Shown here one piece after another: positions 25,124 to 34,548 of a stretch of DNA of 64,000 bases. A program made the position numbers and the translations under genes. Within the stretch, counting starts at the first letter, position 1, and every line of letters starts with the position of its first letter. The DNA is from JBFLVU01 sp964589625. Lineage in GTDB: Bacteria; Acidobacteriota; UBA4820; DSQY01. The stretch is from contig CAZPSH010000009.1 of NCBI GenBank assembly GCA_964589625.1, positions 1 through 64,000 on the forward strand, in the 5' to 3' direction. Under the pieces are notes generated by a model, which did not search any database, was not told the origin of the DNA, and saw only the letters and a program-made list of their open reading frames with translations.

Positions 25124-26467
25124 ATGAGACTCCTCGTCGTGGGTATGGGAGATTCGGGATTCGCGGCGGCCAAGCTGGCCTTGGGAATGGGCCACGCCGT
25201 GGCGGCCTGCGATGAGCGGACGAGCGAGGACCTTGCCGTGGACCTCTCGCCACTCCTCGCCCGGGGACTCCTCTTCTACGGCGGAAGCCAGTCCCCCGCC
25301 CTGCTCCAGGGAGTGGATTCGGTCATCCTCTCTCCGGGCGTCCCCCGGGCCTCCGACCTGGTCCGCACGGCCCTCCAGGCGGGAATCCCCGTTCTTGGAG
25401 AGGTGGAGTGGGCCTCCCGCTTCGCGCATGGACGCGTCGCGGGCGTGACGGGAAGCAACGGCAAGAGCACCACTACGACCCTCCTCTCCGAGATCCTGGC
25501 GGCCCATTTTCCAGACGTGCGCGTGGGCGCCAATCTCGGGCGCCCCTTTTCCGACATGGTCGAGGGCTCCACGGACGACACTTGGCACATCCTGGAACTC
25601 TCCTCCTTCCAACTGGAGAGCATCAACACCTTCCGGGCGGACGTGGCCGTCCTCCTCAATGTGACGCCGGACCACCAGGACCGGTACGCCGCCTTCGAGG
25701 AATACTCCCGCGCGAAGGCGCGCGTGTTCCTCAACCAGAGGCCTTCGGACGCCGCCGTGTACTCGGCCGCCGACGCCGAAGCCCTCCGGTGGGGCGAAGG
25801 GGCCCCGGGCCGCCGCGTCCCCTTCACCGCCGTGGGGACCCTGAGGGAGGGAGCCTTCGTCCGGGACGGAAGAGCCCTCTGGATCCACGACGGGCGGGAG
25901 GAGATCCTGTTCCCCCTGGAGGCCCTTCCCCTTCCCGGACTCCACAACCTCGAAAACGCTCTCGCCGCCTGCCTCGCCGCCCGACTCGCCGGTGTTCCGG
26001 AAGGCGGGTTGAGGGAGCCCCTGTCGAGATTCAAGGGCCTGCCTCACCGGCTGGAGAAGGTGGCATCGGCCGGCGGGATCTCGGTCTACAACGACTCCAA
26101 GGCCACCAATACGGACGCCGTGCTGAAGGCCCTTACGGCCTTTCAGGGCGGGGTCATCCTCCTCGTGGGCGGAAAGGACAAGGGTGCCGACTGGCCCGTC
26201 CTTCTGCCCGAGATCCGCAGGTGCTGCCGGGCCGTTCTAGCCTTCGGCGCCGCCCGGGAAAAGGCCGCCGCCGCCCTGCGGGGAGGAGCGCCCCTGGTGG
26301 AAAGCCACCCCACCCTGAGGGAGGCCACGGACCGGGCGCTGGACCTCGCGAAACCGGGGGACAGCGTGGTGCTCTCTCCGGCCTGCGCCTCCTTCGACGA
26401 GTTCCGCAACTTCGAGGACCGCGGCGAGAAGTTTGCCGCGTGGGTCCGAGGGAGGATGGGCGCGTGA
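25124..26467 (+). CDS. murD: UDP-MurNAc-L-alanine:D-glutamate ligase
   Basis: Adds D-glutamate to UDP-MurNAc-L-Ala. The 447-residue enzyme has the N-terminal Rossmann start LLVVGMGDSG, the ATP loop GVTGSNGKSTTT, the NVTPDHQDRY segment and the C-terminal VYNDSKATN motif. ATG 25124 follows GGGAGG and matches the usual N-terminus. An earlier ATG at 25097 overlapping the mraY stop would add nine Gly-rich residues and cannot be excluded. Confidence 0.95.
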   Translation: MRLLVVGMGDSGFAAAKLALGMGHAVAACDERTSEDLAVDLSPLLARGLLFYGGSQSPALLQGVDSVILSPGVPRASDLVRTALQAGIPVLGEVEWASRFAHGRVAGVTGSNGKSTTTTLLSEILAAHFPDVRVGANLGRPFSDMVEGSTDDTWHILELSSFQLESINTFRADVAVLLNVTPDHQDRYAAFEEYSRAKARVFLNQRPSDAAVYSAADAEALRWGEGAPGRRVPFTAVGTLREGAFVRDGRALWIHDGREEILFPLEALPLPGLHNLENALAACLAARLAGVPEGGLREPLSRFKGLPHRLEKVASAGGISVYNDSKATNTDAVLKALTAFQGGVILLVGGKDKGADWPVLLPEIRRCCRAVLAFGAAREKAAAALRGGAPLVESHPTLREATDRALDLAKPGDSVVLSPACASFDEFRNFEDRGEKFAAWVRGRMGA

Positions 26468-27552
26468 GCCGGACCCTCCGGTACGACCGGCAGCTGGCGG
26501 TGGTCGTCCTCGCCCTCATGGCGGCGGGCCTGGTGATGATCTACAACGCCTCGGCGGTGGTGGCGCTCAAGCACAAGGGCAACCCCATGTACTTCTTCAC
26601 CCACCAGGCCGTCTGGATGGTCGTCGGGATCGCGGTCCTTCTCGTGGGCCTGCGCATCCCCTATACCTGGTGGAAAGACCGGCGCGTGGTCCTCGCGCTA
26701 CTTTCCGCCGAGTTCCTTCTTCTCGTGGTGGCGCTCTTCATGCCCGCGATCAACGGGTCGCACCGCTGGATCCGTCTGTGGAAGATGACGCTTCAGCCCT
26801 CCGAGTCGGCCAAGCTCGTGCTCGTGATCTTCGCCGCCTATTTGCTCGACCGGAAGCGGAGGGAGGGGCGCGACTGGGTCCAGACCCTCGTGCCCATCGC
26901 CGCCGTGGGAGGCCTCGCCTCGGTCCTCATCCTGCTCCAGCCGGACCTCGGCACCGTCGTGATTCTCTGGGTGATCCTCGGTTCCCTCCTTTTCGTGACC
27001 GGGCTCCCGTGGAAGTGGATCGCCCCCGCCGCCGCAGGGGGGCTCGGCATCTTCCTGCTGCTGATCGTGGCGGCCCCGTACAGGTTCCAGCGCGTGTTCG
27101 TCTTCCTGAATCCCGGAGCCGATCCCCTGGGGAAGGGATTCCAGGCCCAGCAGTCGCTCATCGCGGTGGGGAGCGGGGGTCTGTTCGGGAAGTGGTTCGA
27201 CGGCTCCAGCCAGAAGCTCATGTTCCTGCCGGAGCCGCACACGGACTTCATCTACGCCATGGTGGGCGAAACCTTCGGCCTCCTCGGATGCGCCGCCCTC
27301 CTGGGGCTTTTCCTGTGGCTCGGATTCCGGGGTTTGAGGGCCGCCAAGGGGGCCCCGGACGACTTCGGGGCGCTGTTGGCCCTGGGGCTCACCACGTGGA
27401 TCCTCGGACAGGCCCTGACCCACATCATGGTGACCCTTTGTATCGTCCCCACCAAGGGCCTTCCCCTGCCCCTCTTCTCTTACGGGGGCTCGAATTTGGT
27501 GGTGACGCTTTCGGGGCTCGGGATCCTTCTCAACGTGAGCCAGCATGAATGA
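26464..27552 (+). CDS. ftsW: Peptidoglycan glycosyltransferase FtsW
   Basis: SEDS-family polymerase working with FtsI at the septum. The 362-residue polytopic protein has the SEDS features NGSHRWIRL, QPSESAKL, LLQPDLGT and the PEPHTDFIYA loop, and ends with the LPLPLFSYGGSN motif. GTG 26464 overlaps the murD stop by 4 bases. FtsW rather than RodA is assigned from its position between murD and murG. Confidence 0.95.
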   Translation: MSRTLRYDRQLAVVVLALMAAGLVMIYNASAVVALKHKGNPMYFFTHQAVWMVVGIAVLLVGLRIPYTWWKDRRVVLALLSAEFLLLVVALFMPAINGSHRWIRLWKMTLQPSESAKLVLVIFAAYLLDRKRREGRDWVQTLVPIAAVGGLASVLILLQPDLGTVVILWVILGSLLFVTGLPWKWIAPAAAGGLGIFLLLIVAAPYRFQRVFVFLNPGADPLGKGFQAQQSLIAVGSGGLFGKWFDGSSQKLMFLPEPHTDFIYAMVGETFGLLGCAALLGLFLWLGFRGLRAAKGAPDDFGALLALGLTTWILGQALTHIMVTLCIVPTKGLPLPLFSYGGSNLVVTLSGLGILLNVSQHE

Positions 27553-28654
27553 CGGGAGGGCGAGGGTGAACGCGGAGAGGTTCAGGCTGATCGTTGCGGG
27601 GGGGGGAACCGGGGGGCATTTCTTCCCCGGCCTCGCCGTGGCCCAGGCCGTGGTCGCCCTCCGGCCTGAGTCGGAGGTCCTCTTCGTGGGAAGCGCCCGC
27701 GGCATCGAAGCCCGCCTCGCCCCGAGGAACGGTTTCCCCTTCAAGGCCCTGCCCGCCTCGGGGTTCGCCTCCGTAAGCACCGCCGCGAGGGTCCGCGCCC
27801 TCGCCTCCGTTCCGGCGGCCCTCGCGCTGGGCCTGGGAACGCTCCTCCAGACAAGGCCCCACGCCGTCCTCGGCGTGGGCGGTTATGCCTCCGTGCCCAT
27901 GGGGTTGGCGGCGGGACTCTCGGGGATCCCCCTGGTCCTCTTGGAGCAGAACGTGGCGCCCGGCCTCGCCAACCGGCTTCTGTCCCGCTTCGCGGCCTTG
28001 GTGGCCGTCGCGTTTCCCCAAACCAAGGCCGCCTTTCGCGGCAAGGGCCGCGTGCTCGGAAATCCGGTGCGGGCCTCCTTGACGGCCGTCCCGCCCGAGT
28101 CCGAACCCGAGCGTCCCTTCCGGCTCCTCGTGTTCGGGGGAAGCGGAGGTTCGTCGGCCCTCAACGCCGCCATGGCCGGGGCGCTCCCTGCCCTCCGCGG
28201 CTTCCCCGGCGGAGTGGACATCCTTCACCAGACGGGAGAGAGGGAGGTGGAACACGTTCGGGCGGCCTACGAGGATTCGGGCGTTTCGGCCCGGGTGGAG
28301 CCCTTCCTCCACGACATGGACCAGGCCTACGCGTGGTGCCACGCCTGCGTCTGCCGGGCGGGGGCCACGACCCTCGCCGAAATCGCCGCCGCGAGGCGTC
28401 CGGCCCTCCTGATCCCCTTTCCCCAGTCGGCGGGGGGACACCAGTCCGCCAACGCGCGGGGAATGGAGGAGCTGGGCGGGGCCATCCGGATCGAGCAGGC
28501 GGACCTCACCACGGCGACCCTCATGGAAGCGCTGGGACGCCTCGCGGAGAGGACCGTCCGGGAGAGGATGGCGAAGGCCCTCGGAAAGGCCGCCCGTCCC
28601 GACGCGGCCCGCGCCATCGCCGAGTACGTGCTTCTTGCGGGAGGGCAGCCATGA
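27545..28654 (+). CDS. murG: UDP-GlcNAc:lipid I GlcNAc transferase
   Basis: Converts lipid I to lipid II at the inner face of the membrane. The 369-residue GT-B enzyme has the N-terminal AGGGTGGHFFPGLA, the VGGYASVP segment, VLLEQNVAPG and the C-terminal donor-site CRAGATTLAEIA. It overlaps ftsW by 8 bases and murC by 4. An internal GTG (27566) could be an alternative start, since the first seven residues are not conserved. Confidence 0.95.
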   Translation: MNDGRARVNAERFRLIVAGGGTGGHFFPGLAVAQAVVALRPESEVLFVGSARGIEARLAPRNGFPFKALPASGFASVSTAARVRALASVPAALALGLGTLLQTRPHAVLGVGGYASVPMGLAAGLSGIPLVLLEQNVAPGLANRLLSRFAALVAVAFPQTKAAFRGKGRVLGNPVRASLTAVPPESEPERPFRLLVFGGSGGSSALNAAMAGALPALRGFPGGVDILHQTGEREVEHVRAAYEDSGVSARVEPFLHDMDQAYAWCHACVCRAGATTLAEIAAARRPALLIPFPQSAGGHQSANARGMEELGGAIRIEQADLTTATLMEALGRLAERTVRERMAKALGKAARPDAARAIAEYVLLAGGQP

Positions 28655-30042
28655 GGCTCTCCCGGCTGAACCGCGTTCACTTCGTCGGAATCGGCGGAAG
28701 CGGCATGAGCGGCATCGCCGAGGTGCTCCTTAACCTCGGTTTCCGGGTGACGGGCTCGGATCTGAAGGAGAGCGCCGCCGCGAAGAGCCTGGCGGCGAAG
28801 GGCGCCGTGGTGTCCTTCGGCCACCGCCCTGAGAACCTCGGCGACGCGCAGGTCCTCGTGTACTCGTCCGCCGTTTCCCCGGAGAATCCGGAGGTCGTGG
28901 AGGCTCGGCGCATGGGCATCCCCGCGATCCCCCGCGGCGAGATGCTCGCCGAACTCATGCGCCTGAAGACCTCCGTAGCCGTCACCGGCTCCCACGGAAA
29001 GACCACCGTCACAGCCATGGTGGCCCACCTCGCCCACGCCGCGGGGCTCGACCCGACGGTGGTCATCGGAGGGCGGCTCTCGACCCTCGGCTCGTCGGCG
29101 CGCCTGGGCCGCAGCGACCTCCTGGTGGCCGAGGCGGACGAGTCGGACCGCTCCTTCCTCCTCCTCCATCCGGTCCTGGCCGTCGTGACCAACATCGACT
29201 GGGAGCACGTGGACTGCTACCCCACGCTGGACGAGCTCAAGGCCGCCTTCCTCGAGTTCGCCAACCGCGTACCCTTCTTCGGCGGGTGCGTAGCCTGCTC
29301 AGACGACCCCAACGTTCGCGCCATCCTCCCGCTGATCCGCCGGAGGGTGGTGACGTACGGGACCGAATTCCCGGCCGACTTCTGCGCCGTCTCCGTCGAT
29401 CCCCCGCCGGGGTTCGGGGAGACCTTCGACCTGTACGCGGGCGGGCGTCTAAGGGGGGAGATCGCGCTGAAGCAGGTGGGACATCACATCGTGCTCAACG
29501 CCTTGGCCGCCGTGGCGGTGGCGGAGGAGCTCCAGATCCCCTTCGACGCCATCCGTCAGGGGCTCGCCTCCTTCCCCGGCGCGGACCGCAGGTTCGAGCA
29601 CAAGGGCGACCGCGGCGGCGTTCGGGTTGTGGACGACTACGGCCATCACCCCACGGAGATCCGGGCCGTTCTGGAAGCCGCGCGCCGCATGGCGGGGGAA
29701 GGCCGCGTCGTGGTGCTTTTCCAGCCTCACCGGTACACCCGGGTCGCCGCCTTGATGGACGCCTTCGCCGAAGTCCTCGCACAGGCCGACCTGCTTCTCG
29801 TTTCCGACATCTACGCCGCATCCGAGTCCCCCATCCGTGGGGTCTCGGGGAAAGAACTGGTCCGCAGGATCCGGCGCCTCGGGCACTCAGGCGTCCGCCA
29901 CTGCCCCCGGGTGGAGGACATGGCCGTGACGATCCTCCCCGCCTTGAGGCCGGGGGATCTCGTGGTCACGCTGGGCGCGGGCCACATCACTACCGTGGGC
30001 GAGCGTTTGCTGGCCCTCCTGGAGGGGCGCCATGACGTTTGA
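28651..30042 (+). CDS. murC: UDP-N-acetylmuramate:L-alanine ligase
   Basis: Adds the first amino acid of the stem peptide. The 463-residue enzyme starts with HFVGIGGSGMSGIA and has the ATP loop VTGSHGKTT, the AEADESDRS motif, and VVDDYGHHPTEI with FQPHRYTR in the C-terminal part, all specific for MurC. ATG 28651 overlaps the murG stop by 4 bases and its 3' end overlaps murB by 11. Confidence 0.96.
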   Translation: MRLSRLNRVHFVGIGGSGMSGIAEVLLNLGFRVTGSDLKESAAAKSLAAKGAVVSFGHRPENLGDAQVLVYSSAVSPENPEVVEARRMGIPAIPRGEMLAELMRLKTSVAVTGSHGKTTVTAMVAHLAHAAGLDPTVVIGGRLSTLGSSARLGRSDLLVAEADESDRSFLLLHPVLAVVTNIDWEHVDCYPTLDELKAAFLEFANRVPFFGGCVACSDDPNVRAILPLIRRRVVTYGTEFPADFCAVSVDPPPGFGETFDLYAGGRLRGEIALKQVGHHIVLNALAAVAVAEELQIPFDAIRQGLASFPGADRRFEHKGDRGGVRVVDDYGHHPTEIRAVLEAARRMAGEGRVVVLFQPHRYTRVAALMDAFAEVLAQADLLLVSDIYAASESPIRGVSGKELVRRIRRLGHSGVRHCPRVEDMAVTILPALRPGDLVVTLGAGHITTVGERLLALLEGRHDV

Positions 30043-30928
30043 GTCCCTCCGCGCCGCCGCCAAAACCTGGGGAGCCGAATTCACGGAGAAGGCGGAGATC
30101 CGCACGCTCCTCACGCTCCGCATCGGAGGAAAGGTCCCCTTCCTTCTCCGCCCGGATTCCTGGCCCTCCGCCGAGGCCATCTTGAGCGTCCTCGACGGCG
30201 AGGGAATCCCCTTCCGCATCCTGGGCGCCGGAAGCAACGTCCTGGCCTCCGACGGCGAACTCCCCTTCGGCGTGGTTCTCCTCCGGCGCTTGGGCGGATC
30301 AGTGCGCTGGTCGGGCCAGGAGGCCGAGGCCGCTGCCGACGTCCTGCTTCCGGCCCTCGCGGCCGAGTCGGTCCGCCGGGGCCTACGGGGAATGGAGGGG
30401 ATGGGCGGGATTCCCGGCACCGTCGGCGGAGCCGTGATCATGAACGCCGGCGCTTTCGGATGCGAACTGGCGCCCTTGATTCGGGAAATCGGCCTCATCG
30501 AGCCGGTACGAGGCCTCGTATGGCATCCCGCCTCCGATTTCTCTTTTGCCTACCGGCGGACGGACGTGGCGAAGAAGGGCGTCGTCGCGGCGTGCAGGTT
30601 GCGCTTTGAGGCGGGGGACCCGGAGGAGATCCGGTCCGCCTTCGAGCGCAACCAGGCCCTGAGGGCCGAGCGCCAGCCCAAGGGCGCGCTCACCTCGGGA
30701 TCCGTCTTCATGAACCCGCCGGGAGATTTTGCGGGGCGGATCCTGGACGAACTCGGATTCCGGGGACGCAGACGGGGGGACGCCGGATTCTCGGACAAGC
30801 ACGCCAACTGGCTGGTGAATCACGGGGCGGCACGCTTCGAGGACGCTTGGGGGCTCTGCGAGGAGGCCCGGCGGGCGGCCCTTCAGGTGGGGCACTCCCT
30901 CGAGTACGAGGTGGAGGTATGGACATGA
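30032..30928 (+). CDS. murB: UDP-N-acetylenolpyruvoylglucosamine reductase
   Basis: NADPH- and FAD-dependent reduction giving UDP-MurNAc. The 298-residue protein has NTTLxIGG-like TLLTLRIGG, the FAD-binding GAGSNVLA, GMGGIPGTVGGAVIMNAG and SGSVFMNPPG carrying the proton-donor Ser. The short form (no extra loop) fits the type II group. It overlaps murC by 11 bases and ftsQ by 4. Confidence 0.95.
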   Translation: MTFESLRAAAKTWGAEFTEKAEIRTLLTLRIGGKVPFLLRPDSWPSAEAILSVLDGEGIPFRILGAGSNVLASDGELPFGVVLLRRLGGSVRWSGQEAEAAADVLLPALAAESVRRGLRGMEGMGGIPGTVGGAVIMNAGAFGCELAPLIREIGLIEPVRGLVWHPASDFSFAYRRTDVAKKGVVAACRLRFEAGDPEEIRSAFERNQALRAERQPKGALTSGSVFMNPPGDFAGRILDELGFRGRRRGDAGFSDKHANWLVNHGAARFEDAWGLCEEARRAALQVGHSLEYEVEVWT

Positions 30929-31773
30929 TTTCCCCCGAATCCGTGGTGCGATCCCTGCTGAGGGCGGGGCGCCGGGAGCGGCCCGCCGTAACGACGCTCC
31001 AACGGAGGGAGCGCCGCAAGACGGCCCGGCGCGCATTCTTCACCGTGCTCACGGTGGCCTGCCTCTCCGGTCTTGCCGCCCTGGCGGGAACGGGCTGGAA
31101 CCTGCTCCGGGAGGACAGCGCCTTCGCCGTGCGACAGATCCAGGTGGTGGGCCTCAACCGCCACGCCCCGGCGGACCTCCTGAAGGCGCTTTACCTCCTC
31201 CGTGGAAAGAACCTCGTGAGCCTCTCGCCTCAGGACGTGGCGGCCCAGCTCTCCCGTTTCCCCTGGCTCAAGGGGTTCCTTTGCCGAAAGCACCTCCCCA
31301 ATACCCTCATCGTGGAAGTGGAGGAGCGGGAGGCGCTCTGCACGCTTTCCACACCCCAGGGGTGCTTCGAGATCGACGGCACGGGGTTCGCCTGGAAGGC
31401 GCCGCCGGGGGCCGGAGGGCACTTCGCCCTTGGACCGGGGCTGTCCCCGTCGGACCCCGTCGTGCAGGCGGCCGTCTCGGACCTTCTTCGCATCGGACTG
31501 GCCGGGCGGGTGACCTCTCTGTCCGCGGCCCGGGGGGAGCCGGGGCTGATTCTCACCGCCGACGAGGGCTGGACCTTGGTGGTCGACCCGCAGAACCTGG
31601 CCGGGCAGTGGGACCGCTTTCAGCGGACGCGGGCGTGGGCGGACCGATTCGCAACGAACAGAAAGACCGTGGACCTCAGGTGGTCGGGACGGGTGGTCCT
31701 GAGGGAACCCGAGGATCCGCCCGAGAAAGATCCGCCGGCACCGTCCGGAGAAGGAGGGCCCCAACATGGCTAA
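30925..31773 (+). CDS. ftsQ: Cell division protein FtsQ/DivIB
   Basis: Bitopic division protein linking FtsA/FtsZ to the septal synthase. The 282-residue protein has a basic cytoplasmic tail, one membrane helix (about residues 38-60), a POTRA domain starting FAVRQIQVVGLNRH and a beta domain. ATG 30925 is preferred over ATG 30919 because GTGGAGG is then at normal distance and the murB stop overlaps by 4 bases. The C-terminal 30 residues are Pro/Glu-rich. Confidence 0.9.
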   Translation: MISPESVVRSLLRAGRRERPAVTTLQRRERRKTARRAFFTVLTVACLSGLAALAGTGWNLLREDSAFAVRQIQVVGLNRHAPADLLKALYLLRGKNLVSLSPQDVAAQLSRFPWLKGFLCRKHLPNTLIVEVEEREALCTLSTPQGCFEIDGTGFAWKAPPGAGGHFALGPGLSPSDPVVQAAVSDLLRIGLAGRVTSLSAARGEPGLILTADEGWTLVVDPQNLAGQWDRFQRTRAWADRFATNRKTVDLRWSGRVVLREPEDPPEKDPPAPSGEGGPQHG

Positions 31774-32989
31774 GGACACCTCGCACGTGGTGGGCATTGA
31801 CATCGGCACCTCCAAGGTCGCCACGGTCATCGGAAAGGTCCAGGAGAACGGTGTCCTGGAAGTCACCGGGATCGGAAAGGCGGACGCACGCGGCATGCGC
31901 CGGGGCGTCATCGCCAATTTGAACGAGGCCGTCGAGTGCCTCAAGGCCTCCGTGGAGGAGGCCGAACTCATGGCCGGCTGCTCCATCGACCGGGCCTACG
32001 TCGGCGTCGGCGGGTGCAACGTTCGCGGATTCAACAGCCGGGGCGTGGTGGCCGTCACAAACCGGGAGCGGCTCGTGGGGCGGGAGGACATCCAGCGGGT
32101 GCTGGAGGGTGCGAGGACCATCAGCTTCCCCCAGGACCAGCAGATCTTCCACACCTTCCCCCAGGAGTTCATCGTGGACAACCAGGACGGGATTAGCCAG
32201 CCCCTGGGCATGACGGGCAGCCGTCTAGAGGCCAACGTCCACATCATCACCGGCCCCGTGACCTGCCTGCAGAACCTGACGACGGTGGTCAACCGGTGCG
32301 GCATCAGCGTGGCCGAACCGGTCCTCTCCCTCATGGCCGACGCCCAGTCGGTGCTCACGCCGGACGAGAGGGAGATCGGCGTGGGACTCATCAACGTGGG
32401 CCACGGAACCACGGGGATCGCCGTCTACGAGAAGGGGGCCATCTGGCACACCAAGGTGATTCCCCTCGGCGGGGAACACTTCACGAACGACATCGCCGTC
32501 GGGCTCAAGACGGGAATCCTCGACGCCGAAATCCTCAAGAAGAAGTACGGCTGCGCCCTCACGAGCCTCATCGAGGAGGACGACATGGTCGAGGTCCCCT
32601 CCGTGGCCGGGAAGAAGAGCGCCATGGTCCCCCGGTCCCGGCTGGCGGAGATCCTCCAGGGGCGCGCCGAGGAACTCTTCCAACTGCTCTTCGAGGAGAT
32701 CCGGAGCGTGGGCCTCGAGAAGACCATCAACGCGGGCCTCGTCCTCACGGGCGGGGGAGCGAGCTTGCAGGGCCTTCCCGAGGTGGCGGAAGGCATCTTT
32801 GACCACCAGGTCCGGGTCGGGGAGCCCATGGGGGTGCAGGGGCTCACCAACATCGTTTCCACGCCGATCTTCGCCACGTCCGTGGGCTTGGCGGTGTACG
32901 GGGCGAAGGCCGAGGCCCAGGACGGAAAAGGGATGAAGAGGGGCGGCCTGTTCCGGAGAATCTTTTCCTCGCTCAAGGACACCTTCTAG
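31766..32989 (+). CDS. ftsA: Cell division protein FtsA
   Basis: Actin-like ATPase that anchors FtsZ to the membrane. The 407-residue protein begins VVGIDIGTSKVATVIG (phosphate-1), contains the SHS2-type 1C domain, INVGHGTTGIA (phosphate-2) and VLTGGGASLQGL (adenosine), and ends with a short amphipathic helix FRRIFSSLKDTF for membrane binding. It overlaps ftsQ by 8 bases. A 6-base-pair hairpin (32989-33004) follows the stop, before ftsZ. Confidence 0.96.
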   Translation: MAKDTSHVVGIDIGTSKVATVIGKVQENGVLEVTGIGKADARGMRRGVIANLNEAVECLKASVEEAELMAGCSIDRAYVGVGGCNVRGFNSRGVVAVTNRERLVGREDIQRVLEGARTISFPQDQQIFHTFPQEFIVDNQDGISQPLGMTGSRLEANVHIITGPVTCLQNLTTVVNRCGISVAEPVLSLMADAQSVLTPDEREIGVGLINVGHGTTGIAVYEKGAIWHTKVIPLGGEHFTNDIAVGLKTGILDAEILKKKYGCALTSLIEEDDMVEVPSVAGKKSAMVPRSRLAEILQGRAEELFQLLFEEIRSVGLEKTINAGLVLTGGGASLQGLPEVAEGIFDHQVRVGEPMGVQGLTNIVSTPIFATSVGLAVYGAKAEAQDGKGMKRGGLFRRIFSSLKDTF

Positions 32990-33004
32990 CGGCCGGGAGG
33001 CCGC
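32989..33004 (+). other. Small perfect hairpin between ftsA and ftsZ
   Basis: GCGGCC, loop GGGA, GGCCGC starts at the last base of the ftsA stop codon. It has no U-tract and is the only sizeable gene gap inside the dcw cluster (53 bases). It might protect or separate the ftsZ message; this is speculation from position. Confidence 0.4.
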
Positions 33005-33042
33005 CGGACGCGGACATAGGGATGACCGAAAGGGGGTCGCAC

Positions 33043-34302
33043 ATGGATCAGGACGTGGGTCTGAACTTCACCATGGTGGAGGACCCGGCGCCGAGGGGCG
33101 TCAGGCGGGTGAGGATCAAGGTCGTGGGCGTGGGTGGCGCGGGTGGAAACGCCGTCAACCGCATGATCCGGGCGGGCCTCTCGGGCGTGGAATTCGTGGC
33201 CGTGAACACGGACTTCCAGGACCTCGAGAAGTCCCTGGCGCCCACTCGCGTGGCCATCGGCCAGAAGCTCACCCAGGGGCTGGGCACGGGCGGGTTTCCG
33301 GAGCGCGGCGAGAAGGCCGCCATCGAGGACACGGACCTTCTGGTGGAGCACCTCCAGGGGGCGGACCTCATCTTTATCACGGCCGGGATGGGCGGCGGGA
33401 CCGGGACGGGGGCCGCACCCGTGCTCGCGCGTCTGGCCCAGGAATCGGGCGCCCTGACCGTCGCCGTGGTGACGCGCCCCTTCTCCATGGAGGGGAAGGT
33501 CCGCGAGAAGAACGCCCTCTACGGCCTGGACCAGCTGAGGGAAGCGGCGGCCACCCTCATCGTCATCCCCAACGACAACCTCCTCCTCAATCTCCCCGAA
33601 GACGTGAGCGACGACGAGGCCTTCGAGGCGGCGGACGACGTCCTCCGCCAGGGAGTCCAAGGCATCACGGATCTCATCACCCGCCCCGGCAAGATCAACC
33701 TCGACTTCGAGGATGCCAGGACGGTCCTCTCCGCGGGTGGCCGGGCCGTCATGGGCATGGGCCAGGCCCTTGGCGCCGACCGGGCCGTGGCCGCGGCCTC
33801 CAAGGCCGCCAACAACCCCCTCCTGGAAGACGCCTCCATCCAGGGCGCCCGGGCCATCCTGATCAACTTTACGGGCGGCAACCGGATCGCCCTGAAGGAG
33901 ATGAAGGAGGCCTGCAACCTCGTCCGCGAGAAGGCCCACCCCGAGGCCAACCTCCTCTTCGGAACCAGCATGAACGAGGCCCTCGGCGACGAGCTCCGCG
34001 TGACGGTGGTGGCCGCGGCCTTCGACGACGCCGAGGTGAAGACCGCCCGCAAGCCCATGTTGGCGGCCGTGCAGTCCGCCTCGGCCCAGGTCGCGGAGGT
34101 GCCGCCGGCCAATGCATTCGGGAGCGTCCCCGGCGTGGATTCCGCCCTCCCCGCGTCGGCCCCTTCCGGATTTCTGAGGGGCTTCGGCAAGAGGGGACTC
34201 TTCGTCAACCCCAACGAGACCCCGATCACCCCCGGCTCCCCCATGGAGAGGGACTACGAGGAGTTTCAGACCCCGACCTTCATCCGGAAGAGCCGGGAAT
34301 AG
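33043..34302 (+). CDS. ftsZ: Cell division GTPase FtsZ
   Basis: Tubulin-like GTPase forming the Z ring. The 419-residue protein has the nucleotide motifs VVGVGGAGGNAVNRM, the tubulin signature GGGTGTG (about 117-123) and the T7 loop NLDFEDAR. A linker of about 70 residues leads to the C-terminal peptide TPTFIRKSRE that binds FtsA. ATG 33043 is chosen for its AAAGGGGG Shine-Dalgarno; ATG 33022 has none. Last gene of the dcw cluster, followed by a strong terminator. Confidence 0.97.
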   Translation: MDQDVGLNFTMVEDPAPRGVRRVRIKVVGVGGAGGNAVNRMIRAGLSGVEFVAVNTDFQDLEKSLAPTRVAIGQKLTQGLGTGGFPERGEKAAIEDTDLLVEHLQGADLIFITAGMGGGTGTGAAPVLARLAQESGALTVAVVTRPFSMEGKVREKNALYGLDQLREAAATLIVIPNDNLLLNLPEDVSDDEAFEAADDVLRQGVQGITDLITRPGKINLDFEDARTVLSAGGRAVMGMGQALGADRAVAAASKAANNPLLEDASIQGARAILINFTGGNRIALKEMKEACNLVREKAHPEANLLFGTSMNEALGDELRVTVVAAAFDDAEVKTARKPMLAAVQSASAQVAEVPPANAFGSVPGVDSALPASAPSGFLRGFGKRGLFVNPNETPITPGSPMERDYEEFQTPTFIRKSRE

Positions 34303-34409
34303 AGAACGGGGCGCCCGCGCGCCCTTTGCGCTTCGCGGTCCCGGCCGGACCCCGGGACCGGCACCTCCCCCGGTGGGGCTTCGGCCCCGAATCCATCCCT
34401 CCCTACATC

Positions 34410-34438
34410 GGGGCGGCGCAAGCCGCCCCCATTTTTTT
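34410..34438 (+). terminator. Intrinsic terminator of the dcw cluster
   Basis: A perfect 8-base-pair stem (GGGGCGGC/GCCGCCCC) with a GCAA tetraloop is followed by CA and seven T. It lies about 110 bases after ftsZ. A second hairpin with a TTCG loop (34375-34388) precedes it without a T-tract. Confidence 0.9.
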
Positions 34439-34548
34439 GGGCAAGGCAGGCGGGGGCCGGAGACCGGAGGGCGTGCGCATGGACGCGAGGGCGGACGGTC
34501 CAAGCCCGCCGCGCCCAGGACGGCGAGCATCCGGAAGCATGCCGAGCT

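Noticed and set aside
30847..30925. Upstream starts for ftsQ
   Set aside because: They lie inside murB; ATG 30925 has the ribosome site and the 4-base overlap expected in this cluster.
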